Source: Hymenobacter perfusus
GTDB taxonomy: Bacteria; Bacteroidota; Bacteroidia; Cytophagales; Hymenobacteraceae
DNA length: 64,000 nt
Assembly: GCF_003944765.1 (NCBI RefSeq)
Contig: NZ_RWIU01000003.1
Span: forward strand, 248,001-312,000
Reading direction: 5' to 3'
Under the pieces are notes generated by a model. That model saw nothing but the letters and a program-made list of their open reading frames with translations, searched no databases and was not told the origin of the DNA. A program made the translations under genes and the position numbers. Below, in pieces: positions 16,946 to 25,323 of the stretch (the stretch's first letter is position 1; the number at the start of each line of letters is the position of its first letter).

Positions 16946-18487
16946 ATGGCAAAACTGATTTCCCCGCAGGTCGAGTTTAACTTCCTGCTGCAACAAACCA
17001 AAAGCGTAACCCCTGAAATCTTCGCCGCCGATGGCCACGGGTTCCTCAACCTGATGGAAGGCCGCTGGCAGGAGCCGGGCAAGCCCCGCGAATTCATCTC
17101 GCCCATCGACGGCACCCAACTCGGCTGGCTGCCCATGCTCGACCACGCCACCGCCCTGCGCGCCGTGACGGCCGCCAAAAAAGAAGCCGCCGACTGGGCC
17201 CGCGTGGACCTAGACGAGCGGAAGCGCCGCGTACAGGACTGCCTCAACCAGCTGCGCGACAACGTGGACCTGGTGGGCAAGCTGCTGATGTGGGAAATCG
17301 GCAAAACCTACAAGCTGGGCTTCACTGACATCGACCGTGCCATTGAGGGCGTGCAGTGGTACGTGGATAACATCGAAAGCATGCTGGGCACGCGCAAGCC
17401 GCTGGGCCTGGTGAGCAACATTGCCTCCTGGAACTACCCCATGTCGGTGCTGCTGCACGCGGTGCTGGTGCAGGCGCTGTGCGGTAATGCTGTCATTGCC
17501 AAAACCCCGACCGATGGCGGCTTTATTTCCCTGAGCCTGACCTTCGCCATTGCCCGCCGCTGCGGCTTGCCTGTCACGCTGGTGAGCGGCTCGGGTGGGG
17601 AGCTAAGCGACGTGCTGGTGAAAAACGACGCCGTGGACTGCCTCAGCTTCGTGGGTGGCCGCTACAACGGCCGCAACATTGCCGATGCCCTCAGCTCGGA
17701 GCACAAGCGCTACATGCTGGAGATGGAAGGCGTGAACACCTACGGCATCTGGAACTTCTCGGACTGGGATGGCCTTTCCGACCAGCTCAAGAAGGGCTAC
17801 GACTACGGCAAGCAGCGCTGCACGGCCTACGTGCGCTTCGTGGTGGAGCGCCGCCTGTTCCCGCAGTTCGTGGAAACCTACTGGAACACCATCAAGGGCT
17901 TGAAAGTGGGCAACCCCACGCTGGTCGATTCGGCCGATGACAAGCTGCCCGATCTGGCTTTCGGTCCCGTCATCAACCGTGCCCAGGCCGAGGACCTGGA
18001 CCGCCTCTACGCCGACGCGCTGAAAACCGGCGCCACGCCCATCTACGAAGGCAAGCTCGACGACAGCCTGTTCCTGCCCGGCCAGGACATGAGCGCCTAC
18101 CGCGCCCCCCGCGCCCTCGTGAACCTGCCGCGCCAGAGCGAGCTGTACTTCAAGGAACCCTTCGGCCCCATCGACAGCATCGTGCTGGTGGACCGCGTGG
18201 AGGAACTGGTGGGCGAAATGAACATCAGCAACGGTGCCCTGGTAGGCGCCCTGGCTTCCGACGATGAGAAGTGGGCCGCCCGCACCGCCAAGGAAGTGCG
18301 CGCCTTCAAAATGGGCATCAACAAGCTCCGCAGCCGCGGCGACAGGGAGGAAGTATTCGGCGGCCTCGGCGAATCCTGGAAAGGCGCGTTCGTGGGCGGT
18401 GCGCTGCTGGTAGAAGCCGTGACAGAAGGCGAAAAGCCGATTCTGGGCAACTTCGAGGAAGCCACGCTGCTGCCGGAGAAAATCTAG
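16946..18487 (+). CDS. Aldehyde dehydrogenase family protein
   Basis: This 513-residue NAD(P)-dependent aldehyde dehydrogenase has all catalytic positions visible: Asn in 'ASWNYPM' (about 163), Glu in 'LEMEG' (259) and Cys in 'GKQRCTAYV' (292). The oxyanion and cofactor segments 'GNAVIAKTPTD' and 'PFGPIDSIV' are also present. The usual 'LELGGK' reads 'LEMEGVN', so it is a divergent subfamily and the substrate cannot be assigned. The in-frame start at 16859 is less likely than ATG 16946. 'TGTACCTTGA' at about 16871-16880 resembles a -7 box, suggesting its own promoter. It converges with the next gene. Confidence 0.85.
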   Translation: MAKLISPQVEFNFLLQQTKSVTPEIFAADGHGFLNLMEGRWQEPGKPREFISPIDGTQLGWLPMLDHATALRAVTAAKKEAADWARVDLDERKRRVQDCLNQLRDNVDLVGKLLMWEIGKTYKLGFTDIDRAIEGVQWYVDNIESMLGTRKPLGLVSNIASWNYPMSVLLHAVLVQALCGNAVIAKTPTDGGFISLSLTFAIARRCGLPVTLVSGSGGELSDVLVKNDAVDCLSFVGGRYNGRNIADALSSEHKRYMLEMEGVNTYGIWNFSDWDGLSDQLKKGYDYGKQRCTAYVRFVVERRLFPQFVETYWNTIKGLKVGNPTLVDSADDKLPDLAFGPVINRAQAEDLDRLYADALKTGATPIYEGKLDDSLFLPGQDMSAYRAPRALVNLPRQSELYFKEPFGPIDSIVLVDRVEELVGEMNISNGALVGALASDDEKWAARTAKEVRAFKMGINKLRSRGDREEVFGGLGESWKGAFVGGALLVEAVTEGEKPILGNFEEATLLPEKI

Positions 18488-18512
18488 GCGTAGCGTTCCG
18501 CACATTAAAGCG

Positions 18513-18580
18513 GTAAACACAAAGTGAGACTTTCGTTCTTGAGGCACGCTGCCGGAACGAAAGTCTCACTTCGTGTTTAC
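18513..18580. repeat. 26-bp-arm hairpin between convergent genes
   Basis: Arms 18513-18538 and 18555-18580 match at 25 of 26 positions ('GTAAACACAAAGTGAGACTT' and its complement) with a 16-base loop. There are no T-runs. Its position between convergent genes suits a bidirectional transcription barrier, but it may simply be another interspersed palindrome. Confidence 0.65.
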
Positions 18581-18601
18581 AGACAGGTCACTCTGTGCCT
18601 A

Positions 18602-20464
18602 TCAGCGACGGGTAGATTTGCCGGGCAACCGGTAACCGAACCGGAGACCGATCTGCCGCTGGTTGGGGTTGCCCAGCGTGAGGAAGCTGCTGGCCTGCCA
18701 CTGCGGCGTGATGGTGCCCCGCGCTTCCACAAACCCCGACCACCGGCTCTGGCCCTCGGCAATGTCGTAGTCCTTGGCCCGGGCCGCACCGCCTAGTACC
18801 TGCCAGCGCGTACCGCCGAAGCCGGTGCCCAGTCCTAACCGGTGTTGGGGGTTAGCCGATCCGTAGCCCAGGAAGTTGTAATCGGCAATGGCAAACAGCT
18901 GGGGACGGGGCCCTACTCGCAACGACGCCTGGCCATCCAGAACACTTTGCTTGTCGCCATAATAAATCCGGTGAAACCCCAGGTTGCCAGTCATCAGGCC
19001 CACGCCCACGCCCAGCCATTTGCGGTCCAGCTGCACGTAGGGGTTAATGGCTATGAGTAAGTTGTCCGGCTGGTTGTAAACTTGATAAAAGGAGCTGTCG
19101 GAAGTAGGTTTCAGGTGGTCGGAGCCGGCATGCAGCCGAACGCCCCAGGTGGCCTCGGCCTTGTGAATGCGACCATCCACATCGGTGCCTGGGAGCCGGG
19201 TGTGGGCGTAGTCGAACGTGCCGGTGGCGTAGCGGTGGCGGTATTCCACCAGTGGCGAGGAACCACCGCAGCCCCCGCCAGTATTCTGCTGGCGCTGAAA
19301 CGAGCCCATGCTAACGCCGCCACTCAGGGTGTTGTAGGATTCGAGCCCCCGCCGCACCGAATCGGCCGGTACTTGGCTCGTCAGTATGAATACCACGGTA
19401 GCCAAACCCAGCGGCAGGGCTACCCGCAAGGGCTGTAGTTGGCCGGCAGCACCCAGCAGCAGCGCACCGCCTTCCAGCACCAGTACGGCCAGCAGCAGGG
19501 CTTTGACCACCAGCACTTCGGGTAGGGTAAGGGCCTGCTGGCCCAGCCAGGCCGTGAGGCTCAGCAACGCCGCCACGGCCAGCAGATTGCGCACCGGGTT
19601 TTGGGTGGGCAGACGCTCGGGAGCCGGGGCGTGGTAACGGGCCCGTCGCAGCCGCCAAGCCCACAGGCCCAGCACGGCCGGCCCCAGCAACAGCGCCCAC
19701 TGCACCTGCTTCATGGCCACGCCTAGGTGTATGTGCGTAGTCGCACCCACCTGCTCGCCAGCCGGGTCGCGCCAGAACTCAATCAGCAGGCGGCCCGTGA
19801 GCAGCAGCCCCAGGTGCAGCAGCCGCCGGCTGCCACCGGGCCAGGACTTGTGGCGCGTGAGCACCAGCACCAGGGCCACGCCCGCGCACAGCAGCAAGGA
19901 GTACAGCTGCGTAGGATGCACCGGCAACGAGTGCGCCGCCCCAACCGGAATAGTGCCGCGCAGGGCCTGCACCAAGTAAGGCAGCGTATCGGGTGGGTAG
20001 GTGAGGCCCCAGCCCCCGGCCGTGGCCTCGCCGAAGCAGCAGCCCGTGAGCACGCAGCCCACGCACTGCACCACCAGGGCCGCGCACATGGGCAGCGTAA
20101 ACGCATCGAACACGTGCCAGCTGAACCCGAACGGCCGCCGCAGCGCCAGCAGCGTGAGCGTGCCCGCCAGCGCCCCGCCCAGCACCGTCCGGCCTCCCGA
20201 GTCGGGCCAGTGGCCGGTGGTGAGCAGGCTGCGCCATTCCGGGCCGCTGAGGGCCAGCAGCTTGGTGCCCAGGATAAACGCCAGCGTAGTGCAGGCCAGT
20301 AGTACCAGCCAGGGCCGCATGGCATAGCCCCGGCGGTGACCTTCCCACACCAGCAGCCCCAGGTTCAGGGCAAAGGCCAGTACGTAGAAAATCGAGTAGA
20401 AATCATAGCCGGCATCGGCCGGAATGGCCCATGTAAGTGGCACGGTAAGTAACGGGTAACCCAT
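18602..20464 (-). CDS. Lgt-like membrane protein fused to a C-terminal beta-rich domain
   Basis: This protein has about 620 residues. The first about 275 contain seven or so hydrophobic segments and motifs of the prolipoprotein diacylglyceryl transferase (Lgt) superfamily: 'GGRTVLGGALAGTL', 'GCVLTGCCFGEAT', 'HPTQLYS' and 'GRLLIEFWRD'. A second hydrophobic block covers about 295-365. From about 370 to the end the chain is soluble-looking with alternating strands, many Gly/Tyr/Trp, and a Bacteroidota barrel-like ending 'IGLRFGYRL'. The Lgt catalytic 'HGG' is not seen in its usual place, so a true lipoprotein-modifying role is doubtful. ATG 20464 is preferred over a GTG two codons upstream. No frameshift separates the two halves. 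Confidence 0.7.
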   Translation of the reverse strand: MGYPLLTVPLTWAIPADAGYDFYSIFYVLAFALNLGLLVWEGHRRGYAMRPWLVLLACTTLAFILGTKLLALSGPEWRSLLTTGHWPDSGGRTVLGGALAGTLTLLALRRPFGFSWHVFDAFTLPMCAALVVQCVGCVLTGCCFGEATAGGWGLTYPPDTLPYLVQALRGTIPVGAAHSLPVHPTQLYSLLLCAGVALVLVLTRHKSWPGGSRRLLHLGLLLTGRLLIEFWRDPAGEQVGATTHIHLGVAMKQVQWALLLGPAVLGLWAWRLRRARYHAPAPERLPTQNPVRNLLAVAALLSLTAWLGQQALTLPEVLVVKALLLAVLVLEGGALLLGAAGQLQPLRVALPLGLATVVFILTSQVPADSVRRGLESYNTLSGGVSMGSFQRQQNTGGGCGGSSPLVEYRHRYATGTFDYAHTRLPGTDVDGRIHKAEATWGVRLHAGSDHLKPTSDSSFYQVYNQPDNLLIAINPYVQLDRKWLGVGVGLMTGNLGFHRIYYGDKQSVLDGQASLRVGPRPQLFAIADYNFLGYGSANPQHRLGLGTGFGGTRWQVLGGAARAKDYDIAEGQSRWSGFVEARGTITPQWQASSFLTLGNPNQRQIGLRFGYRLPGKSTRR

Positions 20465-20470
20465 ACGCAC

Positions 20471-20945
20471 GAGAGGTAAAAACCAGTTCCTGCCGGGCCG
20501 GAAGGCACTAAAAAGGCCGCCTCTGCTTCCTCAAAACAAGGTGACAGAAAGCGGCCCGGATGCGCCAATAATAACCAGTCAGCTAAGCGGGGGCGGTGTG
20601 ACCCGACACGGAGGAATAGGAGGATGAATAACTGCTGAAAAGGTAGAAGTACCCCACGCCATTGCGCGAACCACTTTATCGTTTTCTTAGACTTTGTGAG
20701 TAAGTGAAGGTGATTTTATGTGGCTGATAGTGAATGGTGTAAGATGATATAAAAAGGATTTTACGGAACCGCATAGTCTTTGCTCCGCGCAGCATCTGCG
20801 GCAATCCGGCAGGTCGTCTGGTATATGGACTTTGTCTGCCGGGCCGGTTGTCACCTGCGGCCGTTGCTGCGTCGTCGTTCGGGTATCAGCTAGCGGCAAC
20901 CGGTCCGTCGGGCGCAGCCCGTCGGACCGGCACCGAACGGTTGCG
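20471..20945. other. 475-base gene-free gap with partial palindromic repeat
   Basis: No convincing ORF is present. An imperfect GC stem with a T-run on the - strand (about 20510-20560) could terminate transcription from the SDR gene. An AT-rich part (20640-20770) has 'TACCTTTT' on the - strand (20645-20638), a weak -7 candidate for the Lgt-like gene. The section 20838-20932 is a shortened relative of the 'CGGTCCGGC' repeats, sharing 'ATCAGCTAGCGGCAACC' with the copy at 15663-15774. Confidence 0.5.
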
Positions 20946-22454
20946 TTACTGTGGCCCAAGAGCTTCCGAAGCAGCGCGGGGACCGGGCGCGGGCAGGGGC
21001 ACGGCTTCGCCGTACTGCACGATGTTCTCAATCATGCCCTTGAAAATGATGAAGTGGAAAGGCACCAGCGAGTACCAGTACAGGCGACCCAGCAGGCCGT
21101 GGGGCCGGAAGGCGGCCAGCTGCTCCAGGGTGTGCGAGCCGTCGTCGTGAGGCAGGATGCGGAACTGCAGCCAGGCCTCGCCGGGGAGCTTCATTTCGGC
21201 GTAGAGTAGCAGGCGGCGGCCGGCGCGGTCGGCCACCAGCACCCGCCAGAAGTCGAGCGGGTCGCCGGCGCGCAGGTCGGTGGGGGAGCGGCGGCCCCGG
21301 CGCAAACCCACGCCGCCCACCAGCTTATCGAGCAGCCCCCGGATGCGCCAGAGCCAATCGACCTTGTACCAGCCCCGCTCGCCCCCGATGCTCCACACGT
21401 TCTGGAGCACCTCCCGGGGTGGACGGGTGAAGCGCAACGTCTGGCGGTCGGTGAGCAGGCCGTGCTGCGGAATCTGGATGTGGTCCATGTAGTTGCGCGG
21501 CATCACGCCGCTGCTTAGCGCGTCGCTCCAACTGCTGACCACCTCGTTCTGCTCGATGCGTTGGAAGGCCAGGTCCACGGCGGCGCGGTAGGGCATGCAG
21601 GCATGCGGCACGGCCCCCGAAATGCTGCGGCGCGGGTCGGCCACGGTATCGTTGCGCAGACTTTCCACCAAGCTTTGGGCCAGGGAAAACGTGGTGCTGG
21701 TAACCAAATACAGCCACCACGACGACAGCCGGGGCGTGAGCACCGGCACCGTGATAATGTAGCGCTTGAGGCCCCGCGCGGCGGCCAGCTCCAGCAGCAT
21801 TTCGCGGTAGGTCAGCACGTCGGGCCCGCCAATATCAAACGACTGGCCCAGGCAGGCCGGGTTGTCGAGCACCGTGGTGAGGTAGTGCATCACGTCCCGA
21901 ATACCGATGGGCTGGCAGCGCGAGTTCAGCCAGCGCGGCGTCACCATCACGGGCAGCTTCTCTACCAAATCCCGGATTATCTCAAAGGAAGCCGAGCCCG
22001 ACCCGATGATGATACTGGCCCGGAGTACCGTCAACTGGGCCTTCGAGGTTTTGCGCAGGATCTTCTCCACGGCCTTGCGGGAGCGAAGATGCACGCTCAG
22101 GGCCCGGTCGTTAGCAATGCCCGAAAGATAGATGACCTGCCGGCAGCGGGTGCGGTTGAGGTAATGCGCAAAGTGCCGGGCCGACTCCTGCTCCAGCCGG
22201 AAGAAGTCCTTATCGTGGCCGCTCATGGAATGCACCAAGTAGTAAGCGGCGTCAATGTCCAGGGGCAGATCAGCCAGGGAATCGGGCTTGAGCAGGTCGC
22301 CCTCAGCTACCACAATCTGGTCGCGCAGCCCGGCCGGCAACTCGAAGCGGCGGGCGTCGCGCACGAGGCAGGTAACGTGGTGGCCGGCCGCCACCAGCAG
22401 CGGCAGCAGGCGCTGGCCAATGTAGCCCGTGGCCCCGGTGAGCAGAATGTTCAT
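20946..22454 (-). CDS. SDR-family NAD(P)-binding protein with C-terminal DUF2867
   Basis: This 502-residue protein begins with an atypical short-chain dehydrogenase/NmrA-like Rossmann domain: 'ILLTGATGYIG' at residues 3-13, 'LVRDARR', 'AAYYLVHSM' and 'VIYLSGI', about residues 1-300. A C-terminal DUF2867 (SRPBCC-like) part runs from about 340 to 490 with 'WWYRIRGLLDKLVGG'-like sequence and 'DFWRVL'. This architecture is widespread in Bacteroidota and the substrate is unknown. It is cytoplasmic, possibly membrane-associated through the hydrophobic 'SLVPFHFIIFKGMIE' segment. Confidence 0.85.
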   Translation of the reverse strand: MNILLTGATGYIGQRLLPLLVAAGHHVTCLVRDARRFELPAGLRDQIVVAEGDLLKPDSLADLPLDIDAAYYLVHSMSGHDKDFFRLEQESARHFAHYLNRTRCRQVIYLSGIANDRALSVHLRSRKAVEKILRKTSKAQLTVLRASIIIGSGSASFEIIRDLVEKLPVMVTPRWLNSRCQPIGIRDVMHYLTTVLDNPACLGQSFDIGGPDVLTYREMLLELAAARGLKRYIITVPVLTPRLSSWWLYLVTSTTFSLAQSLVESLRNDTVADPRRSISGAVPHACMPYRAAVDLAFQRIEQNEVVSSWSDALSSGVMPRNYMDHIQIPQHGLLTDRQTLRFTRPPREVLQNVWSIGGERGWYKVDWLWRIRGLLDKLVGGVGLRRGRRSPTDLRAGDPLDFWRVLVADRAGRRLLLYAEMKLPGEAWLQFRILPHDDGSHTLEQLAAFRPHGLLGRLYWYSLVPFHFIIFKGMIENIVQYGEAVPLPAPGPRAASEALGPQ

Positions 22455-22513
22455 GGCAGCAGCGTTAGAAGGATTTCTTCTTGTGTAACTGCTTTGCGGA
22501 AGGGAAGTTGAGT

Positions 22514-22596
22514 AGTAGCGCGAACTTTGTAGTTCGCGCCCCGGAACGAAATCGGCCGAACGGCGCGGAGGCGCGAACTACAAAGTTCGCGCTACT
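22514..22596. repeat. 27-bp perfect inverted repeat between divergently spaced - strand genes
   Basis: Arms 22514-22540 and 22570-22596 are perfect reverse complements. Each contains the self-complementary core 'GCGAACTTTGTAGTTCGC', so the element can form two small hairpins or one large one. It fills the gap between the Sce7726-like gene's 3' end and the SDR gene's promoter region. Confidence 0.8.
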
Positions 22597-22603
22597 GCCC
22601 CGC

Positions 22604-23203
22604 CTACCGCTTCGGGCGCTTGCGGCGGATGCGGGCCAGTCGTTCCCGCTCGGCTTTGCGCTCGGCCCGCATCAGCAGGCGTTCCTCCATGCGGCCCATG
22701 AGCTGGCGGCGCACGAACTGGGCCAGATCGGCGAGGGACACGAGGCGGGTAGTGCGCAGGAAGCTGAGAATGTCGCGGCGGCGCAGGGTGCTCACGCTGG
22801 GCAGGCCCCGGGCCAGCAGGTACTGTTTGATTTCCTCCACCCGGAGCAGGCCCGCCACGGCGGGCCGCTCCACGGTGGCATTGTAGAGCGCCGGCCGGTG
22901 CAGCGTTATGCCGGCCTCGGAGGCCACCAGTACGCCCACCCATTCGGGCAGCTGGGGCAGCAGTTTGGGCAGGTGCTTTTCGGTAATAACGAAGGTCACA
23001 AAGTCGTAGCAGCCGGCGTAGCAGGGTAGCTGCCGGGCCACTCGTTGCAGCGTGTCCTGGTCACCCTTGAGCTCATAGCCGTGCATGAACTGCTCCGTGA
23101 TGTGCACCACGTCGGCGCGGGTGGTGCCGGTGGGCAGCTCGTCCACGTACACGCCACCCAGCAGCAGCGGGTACAGTAGGGCGCGGATTTCGGGGTCGTT
23201 CAT
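22604..23203 (-). CDS. Sce7726-family-like protein of unknown function
   Basis: This 199-residue protein starts with 'MNDPEIRALLYPLLL', then 'DELPTGTTRADVVHI' and 'GYELKGDQDTLQRVARQLPCYAGCYDFVTFVI'. The pattern resembles Sce7726-type proteins, which look like PD-(D/E)XK nuclease folds: the Asp of 'TRADVV' and the 'ELKGD' Glu/Lys fit that active site. A basic Arg/Lys-rich tail follows (residues about 160-199). The longer start at 23263 is less likely. Nuclease activity is an inference; the family function is unknown. Confidence 0.7.
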   Translation of the reverse strand: MNDPEIRALLYPLLLGGVYVDELPTGTTRADVVHITEQFMHGYELKGDQDTLQRVARQLPCYAGCYDFVTFVITEKHLPKLLPQLPEWVGVLVASEAGITLHRPALYNATVERPAVAGLLRVEEIKQYLLARGLPSVSTLRRRDILSFLRTTRLVSLADLAQFVRRQLMGRMEERLLMRAERKAERERLARIRRKRPKR

Positions 23204-23283
23204 GGGGGCAATAAGTCGCGGCGACGGCCGTAAAGTTCGATAGAAGCCAGCTGACAACGCCACCGTTTTCTTTATATTCGGGA

Positions 23284-23502
23284 ATGAGCAACAGAATCGG
23301 GCGTTATCAGCTGAATCCTATTTTTTACGCGGGTTTCGTGTGGCTGGCCATTGGCCTGTTTGGTAAGCATCACACCACTTTTCTCATTCTGGGGCTGCTG
23401 TTTATGGTTCTGGGCCTGAAGCGGGTGCCGGACCCCGCGCCGGAACCAACGCCCGCCGACAGCCCCGAGGGTAAACCAGAAGGCAAACCGGAGAGCGACT
23501 AG
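23284..23502 (+). CDS. Small two-helix membrane protein
   Basis: A 72-residue ORF contains two hydrophobic segments (about residues 13-26 and 32-45) and a Pro/Glu-rich tail. A -7-like box 'TATATTCG' (23273-23280) lies directly before the ATG, which would make the message leaderless or put the true start later. It ends 57 bases before the glycosyltransferase start. No family was recognised. It is probably real because the composition is membrane-like and the gene sits in tandem with the next one. Confidence 0.55.
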   Translation: MSNRIGRYQLNPIFYAGFVWLAIGLFGKHHTTFLILGLLFMVLGLKRVPDPAPEPTPADSPEGKPEGKPESD

Positions 23503-23559
23503 CGGGCCTTTGTGGCTACCTTCGCGGCGGTTTTTTTCTTCGCCGCTGATATCTGCCGC

Positions 23560-25212
23560 ATGCCCTTCCCGATGACTTCGCGCCGCTGGCTCTGGATTTT
23601 TGTACTGGTGCTGGGCGCGGCCTTCGGCGCGCAGCTGGGCAGCTGGGGGCCGCTGGAAAGCAGCGAGGCCCGCTACTCGGAAATCGGGCGGGAGATGCTC
23701 ACCGGCCAGGATTGGCTGCACCCCCAGCTGCTGGGCATCTACCACTTTCACAAGCCCCCGCTCACCTACTGGCTCACGGCCGCCGGCCTGGGCCTGTTCG
23801 GCGAGAATACGCTGGGCGTGCGCCTGCTGCCGGTGCTGGCCGTGCTGTTACAGGTGGTGCTGGTGTACGGGCTGGGGCTGCTGCTCTTTCGCCAAGATAG
23901 GGCCCGGGCGCTGGCGGCGGCCGTTATCTACGGCACCTTGCCCGTGGTGCTCATTTCGGCCCTCAACGTGACCACCGATGCCTACCTGGCTACGCTGGAG
24001 CTGGCGGCGGCCTACGGTATTCTGCGCTACTACCACCAGGGCGGAACGCGTTGGCTGTATCTGTTTTGGATAGGGTTGGGGCTGGCCTTTCTTACCAAAG
24101 GCCCGGTGGGTTTCATTCTGCCGCTGATGGTGGTGATTGGGCACTACTTCCGCCAGGGCCAGGCCAAGCGGCCGTTCACACTGCACCATGCGGTGGGCTT
24201 CGGGCTGTTTGTGCTGGTGGGCCTGAGCTGGTACCTGTACCTGATGGCCGAGAATCCGGCTTTCGTGCGGTATTTTCTGGTGGAGCACACCGTGGAGCGG
24301 TTTGCCAACGCGGCCACCTTCAACCGCAGCAAGCCGTGGTGGTTTTACCTGGTGCTGGCTCCGGCTACCAGTCTGCCCTGGGCGGTGGCGCTGGTGGTGC
24401 GCGCCGTGCGTACGCCCTGGAGCACGGTGCCCCGGGAGTGGCGCAACGTGCTCATCTTCTGGGTGATTGTGCCGCTGCTGTTCTTCTCCCTGTCCAAATC
24501 CAAGCTGCTGCTCTACGTGCTGCCCATCTTCCCCGGCGTGGTACTGCTGACGGTGTACTACCTGGGTCGCTGCACCGAGGCCGTGCTGCTGCGCTGGTAC
24601 GTGGGCATCGTGGCGTTTTTCGGGCTGCTGCTGGGGGCGTTGTGTTTGCTGCCCATCCTGAGCACGGTGCTGCCACTGGGCCTGGAGGTGAAGCCGCTCA
24701 CGGCCGCGTGGCCGGCGGCCGGCGTGGTGACGCTGGTGCTCACCCTCACCCTCTGGAATCAGGTGCGTATTGCGCCCCGCCTGCTGGTAGCTACCACATT
24801 GTTCACGGCGTTTCTGCTGCTGGCGGCCAAGCCCATCATGCAGCAGAACGAGCTGACCTTCAACGGCAGCCGCCCGCTGGCCGGGTTTATCCGGGAGCAG
24901 CAGCTCACGGGCCGGCCGCTGCTGGTGTACAACGAGCTGCTGCCTTCCCTGGCCTTCGAGCTGGGGCAGATTCCGGTTTCTTTGTTCGATGGCAACGCCA
25001 GCCTCCAGCGTGAAACCCAGTTCCAGACCAACGACGCCTGGCGGCGGCAGTTGCTCAACCTCCAGGACCCGCAGCAGGAGCCGGCCCTGGGCGCGCTGCT
25101 GCTCCAGCGGCCGGTGTTGCTCACCAAAGGCGAGCTGCGCCCCGAGCGCCAGTGGATGCTGCGCTACTTCACCCACGCCCAACAGCTGGGCAAGTGGACG
25201 GTGCGCTGGTAA
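23560..25212 (+). CDS. ArnT/PMT-like membrane glycosyltransferase (GT83-type)
   Basis: This integral membrane protein of about 550 residues has 11-13 hydrophobic segments. The first periplasmic loop carries 'SSEARYSEIGREML', the ExE-type acid motif of lipid-linked sugar transferases of the ArnT/PMT family. 'HKPPLTYWL' and 'FLTKGPVGFILPL' are also typical. Such enzymes move a sugar from a polyprenyl-phosphate donor to lipid A or protein; the acceptor here is unknown. The frame is open to a GTG at 23512, but ATG 23560 (or 23572) is preferred. 'TACCTTCGC' at 23517-23525 resembles a -7 box just upstream. Confidence 0.85.
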   Translation: MPFPMTSRRWLWIFVLVLGAAFGAQLGSWGPLESSEARYSEIGREMLTGQDWLHPQLLGIYHFHKPPLTYWLTAAGLGLFGENTLGVRLLPVLAVLLQVVLVYGLGLLLFRQDRARALAAAVIYGTLPVVLISALNVTTDAYLATLELAAAYGILRYYHQGGTRWLYLFWIGLGLAFLTKGPVGFILPLMVVIGHYFRQGQAKRPFTLHHAVGFGLFVLVGLSWYLYLMAENPAFVRYFLVEHTVERFANAATFNRSKPWWFYLVLAPATSLPWAVALVVRAVRTPWSTVPREWRNVLIFWVIVPLLFFSLSKSKLLLYVLPIFPGVVLLTVYYLGRCTEAVLLRWYVGIVAFFGLLLGALCLLPILSTVLPLGLEVKPLTAAWPAAGVVTLVLTLTLWNQVRIAPRLLVATTLFTAFLLLAAKPIMQQNELTFNGSRPLAGFIREQQLTGRPLLVYNELLPSLAFELGQIPVSLFDGNASLQRETQFQTNDAWRRQLLNLQDPQQEPALGALLLQRPVLLTKGELRPERQWMLRYFTHAQQLGKWTVRW

Positions 25213-25323
25213 GCATCCGCGTCCGGGCAGCAAACCCGCCGGATAAATGGGATATTTGCGGGCCCTGACTACCGCTGCCCTCCCGCGCCCGTAAGCCCTG
25301 CTGCGGCCCGAACAACCACGCCT

